Shown: positions 8,863-17,193 of the stretch, piece by piece
Layout: every line of letters starts with the position of its first letter
Numbering within the stretch: the stretch's first letter is position 1
NCBI RefSeq assembly: GCF_014650555.1
Contig: NZ_BMVE01000002.1
Coordinates: 124,001 to 188,000, forward strand
Direction: 5' to 3'
DNA: 64,000 nt
From: Streptomyces goshikiensis
Lineage (GTDB): Bacteria; Actinomycetota; Actinomycetes; Streptomycetales; Streptomycetaceae
Program-made: the position numbers and the translations under genes
Notes under the pieces: generated by a model
Databases searched by the model: none
What the model was told of the DNA's origin: nothing
What the model saw: the letters and a program-made list of their open reading frames with translations, nothing else

Positions 8863-9885
8863 TTATTCCTGTTTTTTGCGGCGGGTGCCGAAGACGATTT
8901 CGTCCCAGCTGGGGACTGCCGCGCGGCGGCCCGGGCGGACGCCGTCGGCTTCGGCCTGGCGGTCCGTGGTGCCCGTCAGGCGGTCGCGGTGGCCCGCGAC
9001 CGTACGGGGCATCAGGACATCGGCGTACGCCGCACCGGCTCCCGCCGACGCCGCCGGGGGCTCCTCCGCCTCCGGCTCCTCGGCCGGCTCGTCGGGGCGT
9101 TCCGGGACGACCAGGTCGCCGCGGAAGCTCGGTACCGCTTCCAGCAGGCTCGTCAGCGTGTCCCGCTCCTCCTCCGGCTCCGGCGGCGGCGCGGGGCGCT
9201 CCAACTGGTGGCGCTCCATCTGGCGGTCGAGGGCTCGGTCCAGCGGCCGGTCGCGCGGCAGGCGCGCGATCCTCGGCACGAACGGGAAGCTCGGCTCCGG
9301 CGTCGCGGGCAGGTCGTCCGACTCACCGATCAGCGAGCGGGCCTCGTCGTCCACGGCGACGACCAGCCGGCGCGGCGGATCGTACGACCAGCTCGCCGAG
9401 TGCGTCTCGCCCACGACCCGGTAGACCAGCAGGACTTCCCACGTGCCGTCGTCGCGGCGCCAGGAGTCCCACTGCACGGATTCCTTGTCGACCCCGCGCA
9501 GCGTCAGCCGTTCCTGTACGGCCTCGCCGAGCTGCGGTCCGGTGTTCTCGCCGGGGCGGCGCACGGGCGTCTTGCGAGCCCGCTCCGCCATGAACGCGCG
9601 CTCGGCGAGGACCGGGCCCTCGAAGCGGCGTACGCGGTCGACGGGGATGCCCGCGAGCTGGGCGACCTCCTCCGCGGAGGCACCGGCTCGTATGCGGGCC
9701 TGGATGTCGCGGGGGCGGAGGTGGCTCTCCACCTCGATCTCGATCTGGTTCAGGCGTGCGCGATCGTTGCGTACGGCAGCCCGAAGCCGCTCGTCGATCG
9801 GAAGCGTGTACTCCGTGCTGTCCGCAGCCTTGAGCACCAGTCGTGTGCCGTCATTTGAGACGGCCACGACACGCAGTTCGGGCAT
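8863..9885 (-). CDS. sepH: Cell division protein SepH
   Basis: This 340-aa protein matches SepH, an actinobacterial cell-division factor that binds FtsZ through its N-terminal DUF3071 domain and stimulates sporulation septation. DUF3071 covers about residues 1-170 (start MPELRVVAVSNDG; HTH-like stretch AEEVAQLAGIPVDRVRRFEGPV). A charged, proline-rich, disordered middle follows, and the characteristic tail SWDEIVFGTRRKKQE closes the protein. The start at 9885 is supported by GGGAGG about five bases upstream; the open frame extends 29 codons further without a better site. The gene is monocistronic. Confidence 0.93.
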   Translation of the reverse strand: MPELRVVAVSNDGTRLVLKAADSTEYTLPIDERLRAAVRNDRARLNQIEIEVESHLRPRDIQARIRAGASAEEVAQLAGIPVDRVRRFEGPVLAERAFMAERARKTPVRRPGENTGPQLGEAVQERLTLRGVDKESVQWDSWRRDDGTWEVLLVYRVVGETHSASWSYDPPRRLVVAVDDEARSLIGESDDLPATPEPSFPFVPRIARLPRDRPLDRALDRQMERHQLERPAPPPEPEEERDTLTSLLEAVPSFRGDLVVPERPDEPAEEPEAEEPPAASAGAGAAYADVLMPRTVAGHRDRLTGTTDRQAEADGVRPGRRAAVPSWDEIVFGTRRKKQE

Positions 9886-10414
9886 GGGGACCTCCCGGGT
9901 GGTGCCTGCCGACGTCACGTGCGTCGCTGCTTCCGCTAGTCGAGTGTGGCCTGCCCGGGTGCAGCCTGCCACAACCTTGCCGAGTTAAACCGGCGTGTCG
10001 GGCATGCGCCCTTGATCGCCGTTATGGCACGGTTACCTGTTGGGCACGCACAGTGACCGAACGATTACTGTGCGCAGCAGGAACCCGTGCAACACCGCGG
10101 CATCGCCGGTATCGAGTGCCGTTTCTCCATCGTCCGGCCCCCTCTCCCGAGTCCGGACATCCGAAAGGAAGGACGGCCCCAGGGCTCGCCACAGTACTCC
10201 ATTCGGGCCACCTGGGTGGACCGCCGCGCCGCCGAACTTGTCTCCGGCGGCGGGAGTTGGCCTGCCCTGAATCTGCCCCGGATCGGCCCGGAGCTGCGGG
10301 CGCGCCCGTTTTCGGGTGTCTTGCTTCACAGAATCCCCAGAAATGGAACTATCCGTTTCGCTCACCTGTCAGTAACTGCTGTAAGCGGTGGTCACGGACG
10401 GGCAGAGGTTGGGG
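9886..10414. promoter_or_regulatory. Divergent intergenic region with an 8-bp inverted repeat
   Basis: These 529 bases separate the divergently transcribed sepH and a membrane-protein gene, so they must hold at least two promoters. CGCACAGT (10047-10054) and ACTGTGCG (10067-10074) form an inverted repeat with a 12-base spacer, which could be an operator. A minus-strand open frame (10033-10365) shows no family and poor codon bias. Nothing else was recognised. Confidence 0.4.
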
Positions 10415-11290
10415 ATGGGGCAGAAGGCGACGCAGGGCATCGAAGCGTTCGGAGATGCCTCTGATGCGAACAACACGGGCAAGAAGCTGGATCTGAGCGT
10501 GGCTCAGGTCGCGGGCACCTCGCTCGCGACCGTCGCGGCCGCCCTGCTCGCCTCGAAGCTGGGCGTCTACGGGACCATCCTCGGCGCCGGCGTGGTGAGC
10601 GTGGTCGCCACCGCGGGCGGCCCCGTCATCCAGCACTTCTTCCGCCGCACCGGCGACCAGCTGCGCGAGACCGCCCGGCCCAGGGTCCGTCAGGCGCCGC
10701 TCCCCGGAAAGGACGACGGAAAGAACGACGGGAAGAGTGACGGCGAGAACGGCGGGCAGGGTGACGGGGAGTTCGGCGCGGCCACCGTGCACGGCACCCG
10801 GGTGCGGGGCTGGAAGCGCACCGCCGTGGCCTCCGGGGCTGCTTTCGCCATCGCGATCGGCGGCCTCGGGGCGTACGAGGCCGCCGCCGGGACCTCGGTC
10901 AGCAAGGACGGCGGGACCATCTTCTCCGCCGGCACCCGCAAGGCCCCCGACGCCCGGCCGGACCCCGGATCCGACGCCCCGGAGCGCGAGCGGCAGGAGC
11001 GGCGGGGCGGCGGGGACCGGGACGGGAAGGGCGGGGCGACCCCGGGGCCCGGGGGCTCCCCGAGTCCTTCGCCCTCGCCCGGGGACCGGAGCCCGGGTCC
11101 CGGACCGAGCCCCTCCGGCTCCGGGGAGCCGCCGGCCCCGCCGAAGCCGAGCCCCTCGACACCGGCCCCGTCACAGGACGCGGACCCGGACACCGGCCAG
11201 AAGCCGAGCCCGGGCGCGGACCCGGAACCGAAGCCGAAGCAGACCCCGCCCGGGTCCGCGCCCGCCCCGGCTCCCCGGAGCTCCTCCTGA
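10415..11290 (+). CDS. Membrane protein with proline/serine-rich C-terminal tail, function unknown
   Basis: This 291-aa protein is not from a family I can name. The N-terminal 30 residues are polar. Residues about 28-72 are hydrophobic and Ala/Gly-rich (VAQVAGTSLATVAAALLASK and beyond) and may form one or two membrane helices. A Lys/Asp/Gly-rich stretch follows (KDDGKNDGKSDGENGG). A single membrane helix lies near residues 133-155 (AVASGAAFAIAIGGLGAYEA). The last 110 or so residues are a low-complexity Pro/Ser/Gly/Asp tail, which suggests an extracytoplasmic spacer reaching into the cell wall. ATG 10415 has AGAGG upstream; an in-frame GTG at 10388 is an alternative. It is convergent with the lactone oxidase gene. 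Confidence 0.72.
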   Translation: MGQKATQGIEAFGDASDANNTGKKLDLSVAQVAGTSLATVAAALLASKLGVYGTILGAGVVSVVATAGGPVIQHFFRRTGDQLRETARPRVRQAPLPGKDDGKNDGKSDGENGGQGDGEFGAATVHGTRVRGWKRTAVASGAAFAIAIGGLGAYEAAAGTSVSKDGGTIFSAGTRKAPDARPDPGSDAPERERQERRGGGDRDGKGGATPGPGGSPSPSPSPGDRSPGPGPSPSGSGEPPAPPKPSPSTPAPSQDADPDTGQKPSPGADPEPKPKQTPPGSAPAPAPRSSS

Positions 11291-11312
11291 CCGGGGCTCA
11301 GGAAGCGCGGGC

Positions 11313-12656
11313 TCAGGCCCCGAGGACGCGCCGCAGGTAGTCGTTGCCGAACAGCCGCTCCGGGTCCAGCCGGTCCCGCAGCGCGGTGAACTCGCCGAAG
11401 CGCGGGTACGCGCCGGCGAGGTACTCCGCGTCCCGGGTGTGCACCTTGCCCCAGTGCGGACGCCCGCCGTGCGCGGTGAAGATCAGCTCGGCCGCCGTGA
11501 AGTAGGCCTGGTACGGGGTGCCCCTGTACATGTGCACGGCGATGTACGCCGTCTCGCGCCCCGAGGCCGTCGACAGCGGGATGTCGTCCGCCGGAGCCGT
11601 CCGTACCTCGACCGGGAAGCTGATCCGCAGGTCCGAGCCGTCGACCAGCCGCTTCAGCTCCCGCAGCGCCTCGACGACGCGCTCGCGCGGAAGGGCGTAC
11701 TCCATCTCCACGAACCGCACCCGGCGCGGGCTGGTGAACACCTTGTACGGGATGTCCGTGTAGGTGCGCGCCGACAGGGCGCGGCTGGCGACCCGGGCGA
11801 TGGCGGGGATGGCCGCCGGGACCGCGCGGCCCAGTGAGTTGACGGCCTGGAAGATGCCGTTGGAGAGCAGCTCGTCCTCGACCCAGGAGCTGACCGCGCC
11901 GGGCGGGGCGGCCGGGCCCTGGCTGCGGTTGTTGCGCTTGGTGTTGCAGTTGCCGGTGTGCGGGAACCAGTAGAACTCGAAGTGCTCGTTCTCCGTGACG
12001 TGCTCGTCGAACTCGGCGGTCACCCGGTCGAAGGCCATCGGCTCCTCACGGGCGGTCAGGAGGAAGAGCGGCTCCACGGCGAAGGTGAGGGCCGTGACGA
12101 TGCCGAGCGCTCCTATGCCGAGCCGGGCCGCGGCGAAGACCTCGCGCTCCTCGTCGGTCCCCTTCTCCGAGCAGTTCAGCAGCCGGCCGTCCGCCGTGAC
12201 CAGGTCCAGGGCGCGGATCTGGGCGGCGATGGAGGCCGAGTCCCGGCCGGTGCCGTGGGTTCCGGTGCTGGTGGCGCCGGAGACCGTCTGCTCCATGATG
12301 TCGCCCATGTTGGTGAGCGAGAGGCCCTCCCGGGCCAGGGCCAGGTTGAGGTCCTTCAGTACCGTGCCCGCCGCCACCGTGACGGTGCCGGCCTCCCGGT
12401 CGATCGCCTGTATCCCCGAGAGCGCCTGGGGGCGTACGAGCACCCCGTCGGTGGCGGCGGCCGCGGTGAAGGAGTGGCCGGTGCCGACCGCCTTCACCCG
12501 CAGCCCGTCCTCGGCGGCCCGGCGGACCACGTCCTGGAGCTCCCCGACCGAGGTCGGGGTCACCACGCGGGCGGGCGCGGCGGTGACGTTGCCCGCCCAG
12601 TTACGCCACGCGGCCGGTGTCCCCCGACCTGATTTCCCTGCTGTCGCCGTCCCCAT
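11313..12656 (-). CDS. FAD-dependent D-arabinono-1,4-lactone oxidase-like enzyme
   Basis: This 447-aa flavoenzyme belongs to the aldonolactone/gulonolactone oxidase group. The FAD-binding (PCMH) domain fills about residues 25-200 with VGTGHSF, the flavin-attachment region of the family, and the ALO domain follows (TNMGDIMEQTVSGATSTGTHGTG, then HTGNCNTK and a C-terminal HWGKVH). The HWGK motif is typical of the catalytic end. These enzymes oxidise sugar lactones with O2; the substrate here is not known. ATG 12656 has GGGGAGGAG upstream. With this start, the gene overlaps the preceding MFS gene by 56 bases in another frame, which points to cotranscription. Confidence 0.87.
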   Translation of the reverse strand: MGTATAGKSGRGTPAAWRNWAGNVTAAPARVVTPTSVGELQDVVRRAAEDGLRVKAVGTGHSFTAAAATDGVLVRPQALSGIQAIDREAGTVTVAAGTVLKDLNLALAREGLSLTNMGDIMEQTVSGATSTGTHGTGRDSASIAAQIRALDLVTADGRLLNCSEKGTDEEREVFAAARLGIGALGIVTALTFAVEPLFLLTAREEPMAFDRVTAEFDEHVTENEHFEFYWFPHTGNCNTKRNNRSQGPAAPPGAVSSWVEDELLSNGIFQAVNSLGRAVPAAIPAIARVASRALSARTYTDIPYKVFTSPRRVRFVEMEYALPRERVVEALRELKRLVDGSDLRISFPVEVRTAPADDIPLSTASGRETAYIAVHMYRGTPYQAYFTAAELIFTAHGGRPHWGKVHTRDAEYLAGAYPRFGEFTALRDRLDPERLFGNDYLRRVLGA

Positions 12657-13860
12657 CGCTAGCTGGCTCCTCCCCTTGCGCCGGCCTCGTCAGCCGGCGG
12701 TATCCCGCGAACGCCACCGCGGCCGCGGTGCACCCCGCCGTGAGGGAGACGACGTACCCGTTCTGCGCGCCGGCGGCGTCTACGACCCAGCCGGTCACGG
12801 AGGAACCGATCGCGATGCCGACCGCGAGGCCGGTGCTGATCCAGGTCATGCCCTCGGTCAGCTTCGCGTGAGGTACGTGCGCCTCGATCAGGGCCATCGT
12901 GGTGATCATCGTGGGAGCGATGGCGAGGCCCGAGACGAAGAGCGCCACGGCCAGAAACGGAAGGTTCCCGGCCAGTAGGAGGGGGATCATACTCACGGCC
13001 ATCGCACTGATGCCCAGTACCCAGCGAGGTTCGGCCTTGCCCTTGAAGTGCAGCAGGCCGAAGACGATGCCCGCGAGACAGGAGCCGAACGCCCACACCG
13101 CGAGGAAGACGCCGCCCAGGGACTTGTCGCCGTGTTCCCCGGCGAGGGCCAGGGTGGCCACGTCCACGGAACCGAAGATCGCGCCGGTGGCGACGAAGGT
13201 GGCCACCAGAACCTGCAGGCCGGGGGAGCGCAGCGCCGAGGAGCGGTCCGGGTTCTCGTGCCGCGGATGCGGCTTCGGCTCGGTGGCGGTGAGCGCGGTC
13301 AGCCACCACACGCCCGTCACCAGGCAGACGAGGGCGACCACCGGTCCGGCCTCGGGGAACCAGCCGGCCGAGAGCGTCGCGGCGAGGGGCGGGCCGACGA
13401 TGAAGCAGAGCTCGTCAACGATCGACTCGAACGAGTAGGCCGTGTGCAGCTGGGGGGTGTCGCGGAACAGGGCCGTCCAGCGGGCCCGGACCATCGAGCC
13501 GACGCTGGGCACGCACCCGGCGACGACGGCGAAGACGAACAGGGTCCAGCTCGGCCAGTCGTTGGCCGCCGAGACCAGCAGGCCGGTCACCGCGGCGGCC
13601 GCCGTCAGGGTGGCCGGACGCAGTACCCGCCGCTGCCCGTGTTCGTCGACCAGCCGGGAGACCTGGGGGCCGACGGCGGCGGCGGAGAGCGCGATGGTGG
13701 CGGTGATCGCCCCGGCGAGGGCGTAGCTGCCGCCCAGCTCGGTGATCATCGTGAGGACACCGATGCCCACCATGGACAGCGGCATCCGGCCTATCAGGCC
13801 GGCAGCCGTGAACCCCTTGGTGCCGGGGGTCGCGAAGATCGCGCGGTAGGGACTGGGCAA
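12601..13860 (-). CDS. MFS transporter (TTG start)
   Basis: This 419-aa membrane protein has about 12 predicted helices and belongs to the major facilitator superfamily. It has a loop RLVDEHGQRRVLRPATL between helices 2 and 3 that matches the G-x-x-x-D/E-R/K-R MFS signature, and a polar central loop (PKPHPRHENPDRSS). It is probably an exporter, but the substrate cannot be assigned. The start codon is TTG at 13860, supported by GGAGG six bases upstream. The gene is divergent from ferrochelatase, with a possible iron box between them, and overlaps the downstream lactone oxidase by 56 bases. Confidence 0.85.
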   Translation of the reverse strand: MPSPYRAIFATPGTKGFTAAGLIGRMPLSMVGIGVLTMITELGGSYALAGAITATIALSAAAVGPQVSRLVDEHGQRRVLRPATLTAAAAVTGLLVSAANDWPSWTLFVFAVVAGCVPSVGSMVRARWTALFRDTPQLHTAYSFESIVDELCFIVGPPLAATLSAGWFPEAGPVVALVCLVTGVWWLTALTATEPKPHPRHENPDRSSALRSPGLQVLVATFVATGAIFGSVDVATLALAGEHGDKSLGGVFLAVWAFGSCLAGIVFGLLHFKGKAEPRWVLGISAMAVSMIPLLLAGNLPFLAVALFVSGLAIAPTMITTMALIEAHVPHAKLTEGMTWISTGLAVGIAIGSSVTGWVVDAAGAQNGYVVSLTAGCTAAAVAFAGYRRLTRPAQGEEPASDGDGDSREIRSGDTGRVA

Positions 13861-13944
13861 GGTGCCCTCCGTAAGGGACGTGATTGGCTCACACAGGTTA
13901 CGTCTGCCGACAAGGCGCCCGCACGGGGAAACACCGACAGGAAC

Positions 13945-13963
13945 TTAGGGTTACCTTACCTGT
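13945..13963. promoter_or_regulatory. Candidate iron box (DtxR/IdeR/DmdR-like) between MFS gene and ferrochelatase
   Basis: TTAGGGTTACCTTACCTGT on the plus strand reads ACAGGTAAGGTAACCCTAA on the other strand. It agrees at 13 of 19 positions with the actinobacterial iron-box consensus TTAGGTTAGGCTAACCTAA. It sits about 85 bases in front of both divergent starts. Binding is inference. Confidence 0.4.
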
Positions 13964-14030
13964 CATTCCCGGTGTGGGAGGGGCCGGGTCCGTTCACCCG
14001 GCCCGGGCGCCTGGTGGCAGGATTCGGGGC

Positions 14031-15185
14031 ATGTCAGACCAGCTCCGCGCCCCCGACGCCGGCTCCGCCGCCCCCTACGACGCCCTCCTGCTGCTGTCCT
14101 TCGGCGGCCCCGAGGGACCCGACGACGTCGTGCCCTTCCTGGAGAACGTCACGCGCGGGCGCGGGATCCCGCGCGAGCGCCTCAAGGAGGTGGGGCAGCA
14201 CTACTTCGGCTTCGGCGGGGTCAGCCCCATCAACGAGCAGAACCGGCGGCTGCTGGCGGCGCTGCGCGAGGACTTCGCGAAGCACGGGCTGGACCTGCCC
14301 GTCTACTGGGGCAACCGCAACTGGGCCCCGTACCTGACCGACACGATGCGGGAGATGGCCCGCGACGGCCACCGCCGGATCGCGGTGCTCGCGACCAGCG
14401 CCTACGCCTCGTACTCGGGCTGCCGCCAGTACCGGGAGAACCTCGCCGACGCGCTGGCGACGCTGGCCGCCGAGGGCGTGGAGCCGCCGCGCGTGGACAA
14501 GCTGCGGCACTACTTCAACCACCCCGGGTTCACGGGGCCGATGACCGAGGGCGTCCTCGCGGCGCTGGCCGCGCTGCCCGAGGACGTGCGCGACGGCGCG
14601 CACCTCGCGTTCAGCACGCACTCCATCCCGACCGCGGCCGCCGACACCTCCGGGCCGGTCCCCGACCACACCGCGGACGGCGAGGGCGGCGCGTACGTCA
14701 AGCAGCACCTCGACGTCGCCCGGGTGATCGCGGCCGAGGTGGCCGCCCGGACCGGGCGCGAGCACCCCTGGGAGCTCGTCTACCAGTCCCGCAGCGGCGC
14801 CCCGCACATCCCGTGGCTGGAGCCGGACATCTGCGACCACCTGGAGGCGCTGCACGGCGCGGGGGCACCCGCGGTGGTCATGGTGCCCATCGGCTTCGTC
14901 TCCGACCACATGGAGGTCCTCTACGACCTCGACACGGAGGCCACGGCGAAGGCGGCGGAGCTCGGCCTCCCGGTCGCCCGCTCGGCCACGGTCGGCGCGG
15001 ACCCGGCGTTCGTGGAGGCGGTACGGGAACTCGTCCTGGAACGGGCCGCCGAGGAGCGCGGGGAGGCGACCGAGGCGTGCTGGGTGGGCATGCTGGGCCC
15101 GAGCCACCACGTGTGCCCCGTGGGCTGCTGCCCCGCCCGGGCGCCGCGGCCGGCGGCCGCGGGCGTGGACAGTCCGTACGCGTAG
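14031..15185 (+). CDS. cpfC: Coproporphyrin III ferrochelatase
   Basis: This 384-aa enzyme inserts ferrous iron into coproporphyrin III in the Gram-positive haem pathway. It is often annotated hemH. It carries [14 protein letters not shown] at the start, the strand NRNWAPYL, the catalytic histidine in FSTHSIP, and the acidic metal-site region of [16 protein letters not shown]. The C-terminus has [12 protein letters not shown], cysteines of the [2Fe-2S] cluster found in actinobacterial ferrochelatases. ATG 14031 is chosen because it opens the conserved N-terminus; the frame extends 49 codons upstream but crosses promoter-like DNA. The inositol phosphatase gene follows after 15 bases. Confidence 0.95.
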   Translation: MSDQLRAPDAGSAAPYDALLLLSFGGPEGPDDVVPFLENVTRGRGIPRERLKEVGQHYFGFGGVSPINEQNRRLLAALREDFAKHGLDLPVYWGNRNWAPYLTDTMREMARDGHRRIAVLATSAYASYSGCRQYRENLADALATLAAEGVEPPRVDKLRHYFNHPGFTGPMTEGVLAALAALPEDVRDGAHLAFSTHSIPTAAADTSGPVPDHTADGEGGAYVKQHLDVARVIAAEVAARTGREHPWELVYQSRSGAPHIPWLEPDICDHLEALHGAGAPAVVMVPIGFVSDHMEVLYDLDTEATAKAAELGLPVARSATVGADPAFVEAVRELVLERAAEERGEATEACWVGMLGPSHHVCPVGCCPARAPRPAAAGVDSPYA

Positions 15186-15200
15186 GGAGTGGAACAGATC

Positions 15201-16004
15201 GTGATCTCTGAGGAACTGAAGGCCGAACTGCTGGCCGTGGGCCTGGACGCCGCCCGGCAGGCGGGAGAGCTGCTGCGGGACGGGCGGCCGGCGGACCTGG
15301 CGGTGGCGGCGACCAAGTCCAGCCCGATCGACGTGGTGACCGAGATGGACATCGCGGCCGAGAAGCTGATCACCGGCCTGATCGCGGAGCGGCGTCCGCA
15401 GGACGGGCTGCTCGGCGAGGAGGGCGCGGACAGCCCGGGCACGAGCGGCGTCCGGTGGGTCGTGGACCCGCTGGACGGCACCGTGAACTACCTCTACGGG
15501 CTCCCGAGCTGGAGCGTGTCCGTCGCCGCCGAGTACCGGGGCGAGACCGTCGCCGGGGTGGTGGCGGCCCCGATGCGCGGGGAGACGTACCACGCGGTGC
15601 TGGGCGGCGGGGCGTGGCTGGGCGGGACCCGGCTGGCCTGCCGGGCGGCCGCGCCGCTGGACCAGGCGCTGCTGGGCACCGGCTTCGGGTACCTCCAGGA
15701 GCGGCGGGCGCACCAGGCGGAGGTCGTGGCGCGCGTCATCCCGGTGGTGCGCGACATCCGGCGCGGCGGGTCGGCGGCGCTGGACCTGTGCGACGTGGCC
15801 GCCGGGCGGCTGGACGGGTACTACGAGCGGGGGCTGAACCCCTGGGACCTGGCGGCGGGCGAGCTGATCGCTCGGGAGGCCGGGGCCCTGACGGGCGGCC
15901 GGCCGGGGCAGCCCGCCTCGGGCGAGCTCGCGCTGGCCGCGACCCCGGCGGTGTTCGCCTCGCTCCAGCCGATGCTGGAGGAACTCGGGGCCTGGCACGA
16001 CTGA
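15201..16004 (+). CDS. Inositol monophosphatase family protein (SuhB-like)
   Basis: This 267-aa Mg-dependent, lithium-sensitive-type phosphatase hydrolyses myo-inositol 1-phosphate or a related sugar phosphate. Metal and substrate motifs are LLGEEGAD (Glu ligand), WVVDPLDGTVNYLYGLP (Asp ligands), and the C-terminal WDLAAGELIAREAG. The start is either GTG 15201 (chosen, with GGGAG about 11 bases upstream) or GTG 15189. It lies 15 bases after ferrochelatase and is probably cotranscribed. The gene resembles mycobacterial suhB in neighbourhood. Confidence 0.9.
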   Translation: MISEELKAELLAVGLDAARQAGELLRDGRPADLAVAATKSSPIDVVTEMDIAAEKLITGLIAERRPQDGLLGEEGADSPGTSGVRWVVDPLDGTVNYLYGLPSWSVSVAAEYRGETVAGVVAAPMRGETYHAVLGGGAWLGGTRLACRAAAPLDQALLGTGFGYLQERRAHQAEVVARVIPVVRDIRRGGSAALDLCDVAAGRLDGYYERGLNPWDLAAGELIAREAGALTGGRPGQPASGELALAATPAVFASLQPMLEELGAWHD

Positions 16005-16056
16005 CGGCCGGGCCCGCCGGCCCCGCCGCCGGACCGCGCCGGTGCCCGGACGTGAG

Positions 16057-16092
16057 GGAACCCCGGCCGCCCTGTCGGGCTGCCGGGGTTCC
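16057..16092. terminator. Hairpin terminator between convergent genes
   Basis: GGAACCCCGGC pairs with GCCGGGGTTCC (with inner GCCC/GGGC pairing) directly after the phosphatase gene and before the stop of the small minus-strand gene. Confidence 0.75.
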
Positions 16093-16116
16093 GTACCGTC
16101 TGTGAGGTGTGGGTGT

Positions 16117-16290
16117 TCAGCAGGCCGGAACGGACACGGGTACGCCGTGCTCGGCAGCGAGGCGCTGGAGGTCTTCCAGCTCCGCCTGCTCCACGTCCGC
16201 GAGGTAGTCGTCGCCCGTCTGGCGGGCCTGCTCGAGGTCCGACTGCGTGTTCCTGATGCGCTGCAGGAGACCCGCGGTGAATGCGTCCAT
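16117..16290 (-). CDS. Small conserved helical protein of unknown function
   Basis: This 57-aa acidic protein is predicted to be almost entirely helical (AFTAGLLQRIRNTQSDLEQA, then EQAELEDLQRLAAEHGV). The start at ATG 16290 is supported by GAGGGGG about nine bases upstream; the frame extends 13 codons further without a site. No family was recognised, but small proteins of this kind next to cutRS are seen in Streptomyces. It is transcribed divergently from cutR. Confidence 0.65.
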   Translation of the reverse strand: MDAFTAGLLQRIRNTQSDLEQARQTGDDYLADVEQAELEDLQRLAAEHGVPVSVPAC

Positions 16291-16534
16291 GGGTGCGCCC
16301 CCTCTGCGTGGGTCGCGGCGGGCCGGCACGAGGCCGTCCGCCGTCAGGGAGTGGTTGGGGTGATGACGTCCTCCCCTGCACCCTGGGCGCAGAAACCTCG
16401 TGAGGACAGGGAATCCTCACTTCCGTGTCATGGAAGTGGACGGAGCGGCGTCTTACAGCCGGTTTACGGCCGAAACCGGCAGGATGGACGCGCAATACAC
16501 GTGTGCCCACCAGGGCTCGAAGGAAGGAAACGAC

Positions 16535-17188
16535 GTGCGCGTACTCGTCGTCGAGGACGAGCAGCTGCTCGCCGATGCGGTGGCCACCGGACTGCGCCGG
16601 GAGGCCATGGCCGTGGACGTCGTGTACGACGGCGCCGCAGCTCTGGAGCGCGTCGGGGTAAACGACTACGACGTGGTCGTGCTCGACCGGGACCTCCCGC
16701 TCGTGCACGGTGACGACGTCTGCCGCAGGATCGTCGAGCTCGGCATGCCCACGCGGGTGCTGATGCTGACGGCCTCCGGCGATGTGAGCGACCGGGTGGA
16801 GGGGCTGGAGCTCGGCGCCGACGACTACCTGCCCAAGCCCTTCGCCTTCACCGAGCTGACCGCCCGCGTGCGCGCCCTGGGGCGGCGTACGACCGTGGCG
16901 CTGCCGCCCGTACTGGAGCGGGCCGGCATCAAGCTGGACCCGAACCGGCGCGAGGTGTTCCGCGAGGGCAAGGAGGTGCAGCTGGCGCCGAAGGAGTTCG
17001 CGGTGCTGGAGGTGCTCATGCGCAGCGAGGGGACCGTGGTCTCCGCCGAACAGCTGCTGGAGAAGGCCTGGGACGAGAACACCGACCCGTTCACCAACGT
17101 GGTGCGCGTGACGGTGATGACCCTGCGCCGCAAGCTCGGCGAGCCGCCCGTCATCGTGACGGTCCCCGGTTCCGGATACCGGATCTGA
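16535..17188 (+). CDS. cutR: Response regulator CutR (OmpR family)
   Basis: This 217-aa OmpR/PhoB-type response regulator matches CutR. The receiver domain (residues 1-115) has the phospho-acceptor Asp51 in VVVLDRDLP, acidic residues EDE at 7-9, and Lys in KPF. The winged-helix DNA-binding domain (about 125-217) ends VTVPGSGYRI. The start is GTG 16535, with AAGGAAGGAAA upstream; a longer frame to 16400 reaches into the promoter. cutS begins five bases after the stop. CutRS in Streptomyces controls secretion-stress genes and affects antibiotic production. Confidence 0.92.
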   Translation: MRVLVVEDEQLLADAVATGLRREAMAVDVVYDGAAALERVGVNDYDVVVLDRDLPLVHGDDVCRRIVELGMPTRVLMLTASGDVSDRVEGLELGADDYLPKPFAFTELTARVRALGRRTTVALPPVLERAGIKLDPNRREVFREGKEVQLAPKEFAVLEVLMRSEGTVVSAEQLLEKAWDENTDPFTNVVRVTVMTLRRKLGEPPVIVTVPGSGYRI

Positions 17189-17193
17189 CGGCG

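Noticed and set aside
10033..10365. Minus-strand open frame of 110 codons between sepH and the membrane protein gene
   Set aside because: Its codon bias is poor, it has no ribosome site and no recognisable family, and it would occupy the promoter region of two genes.
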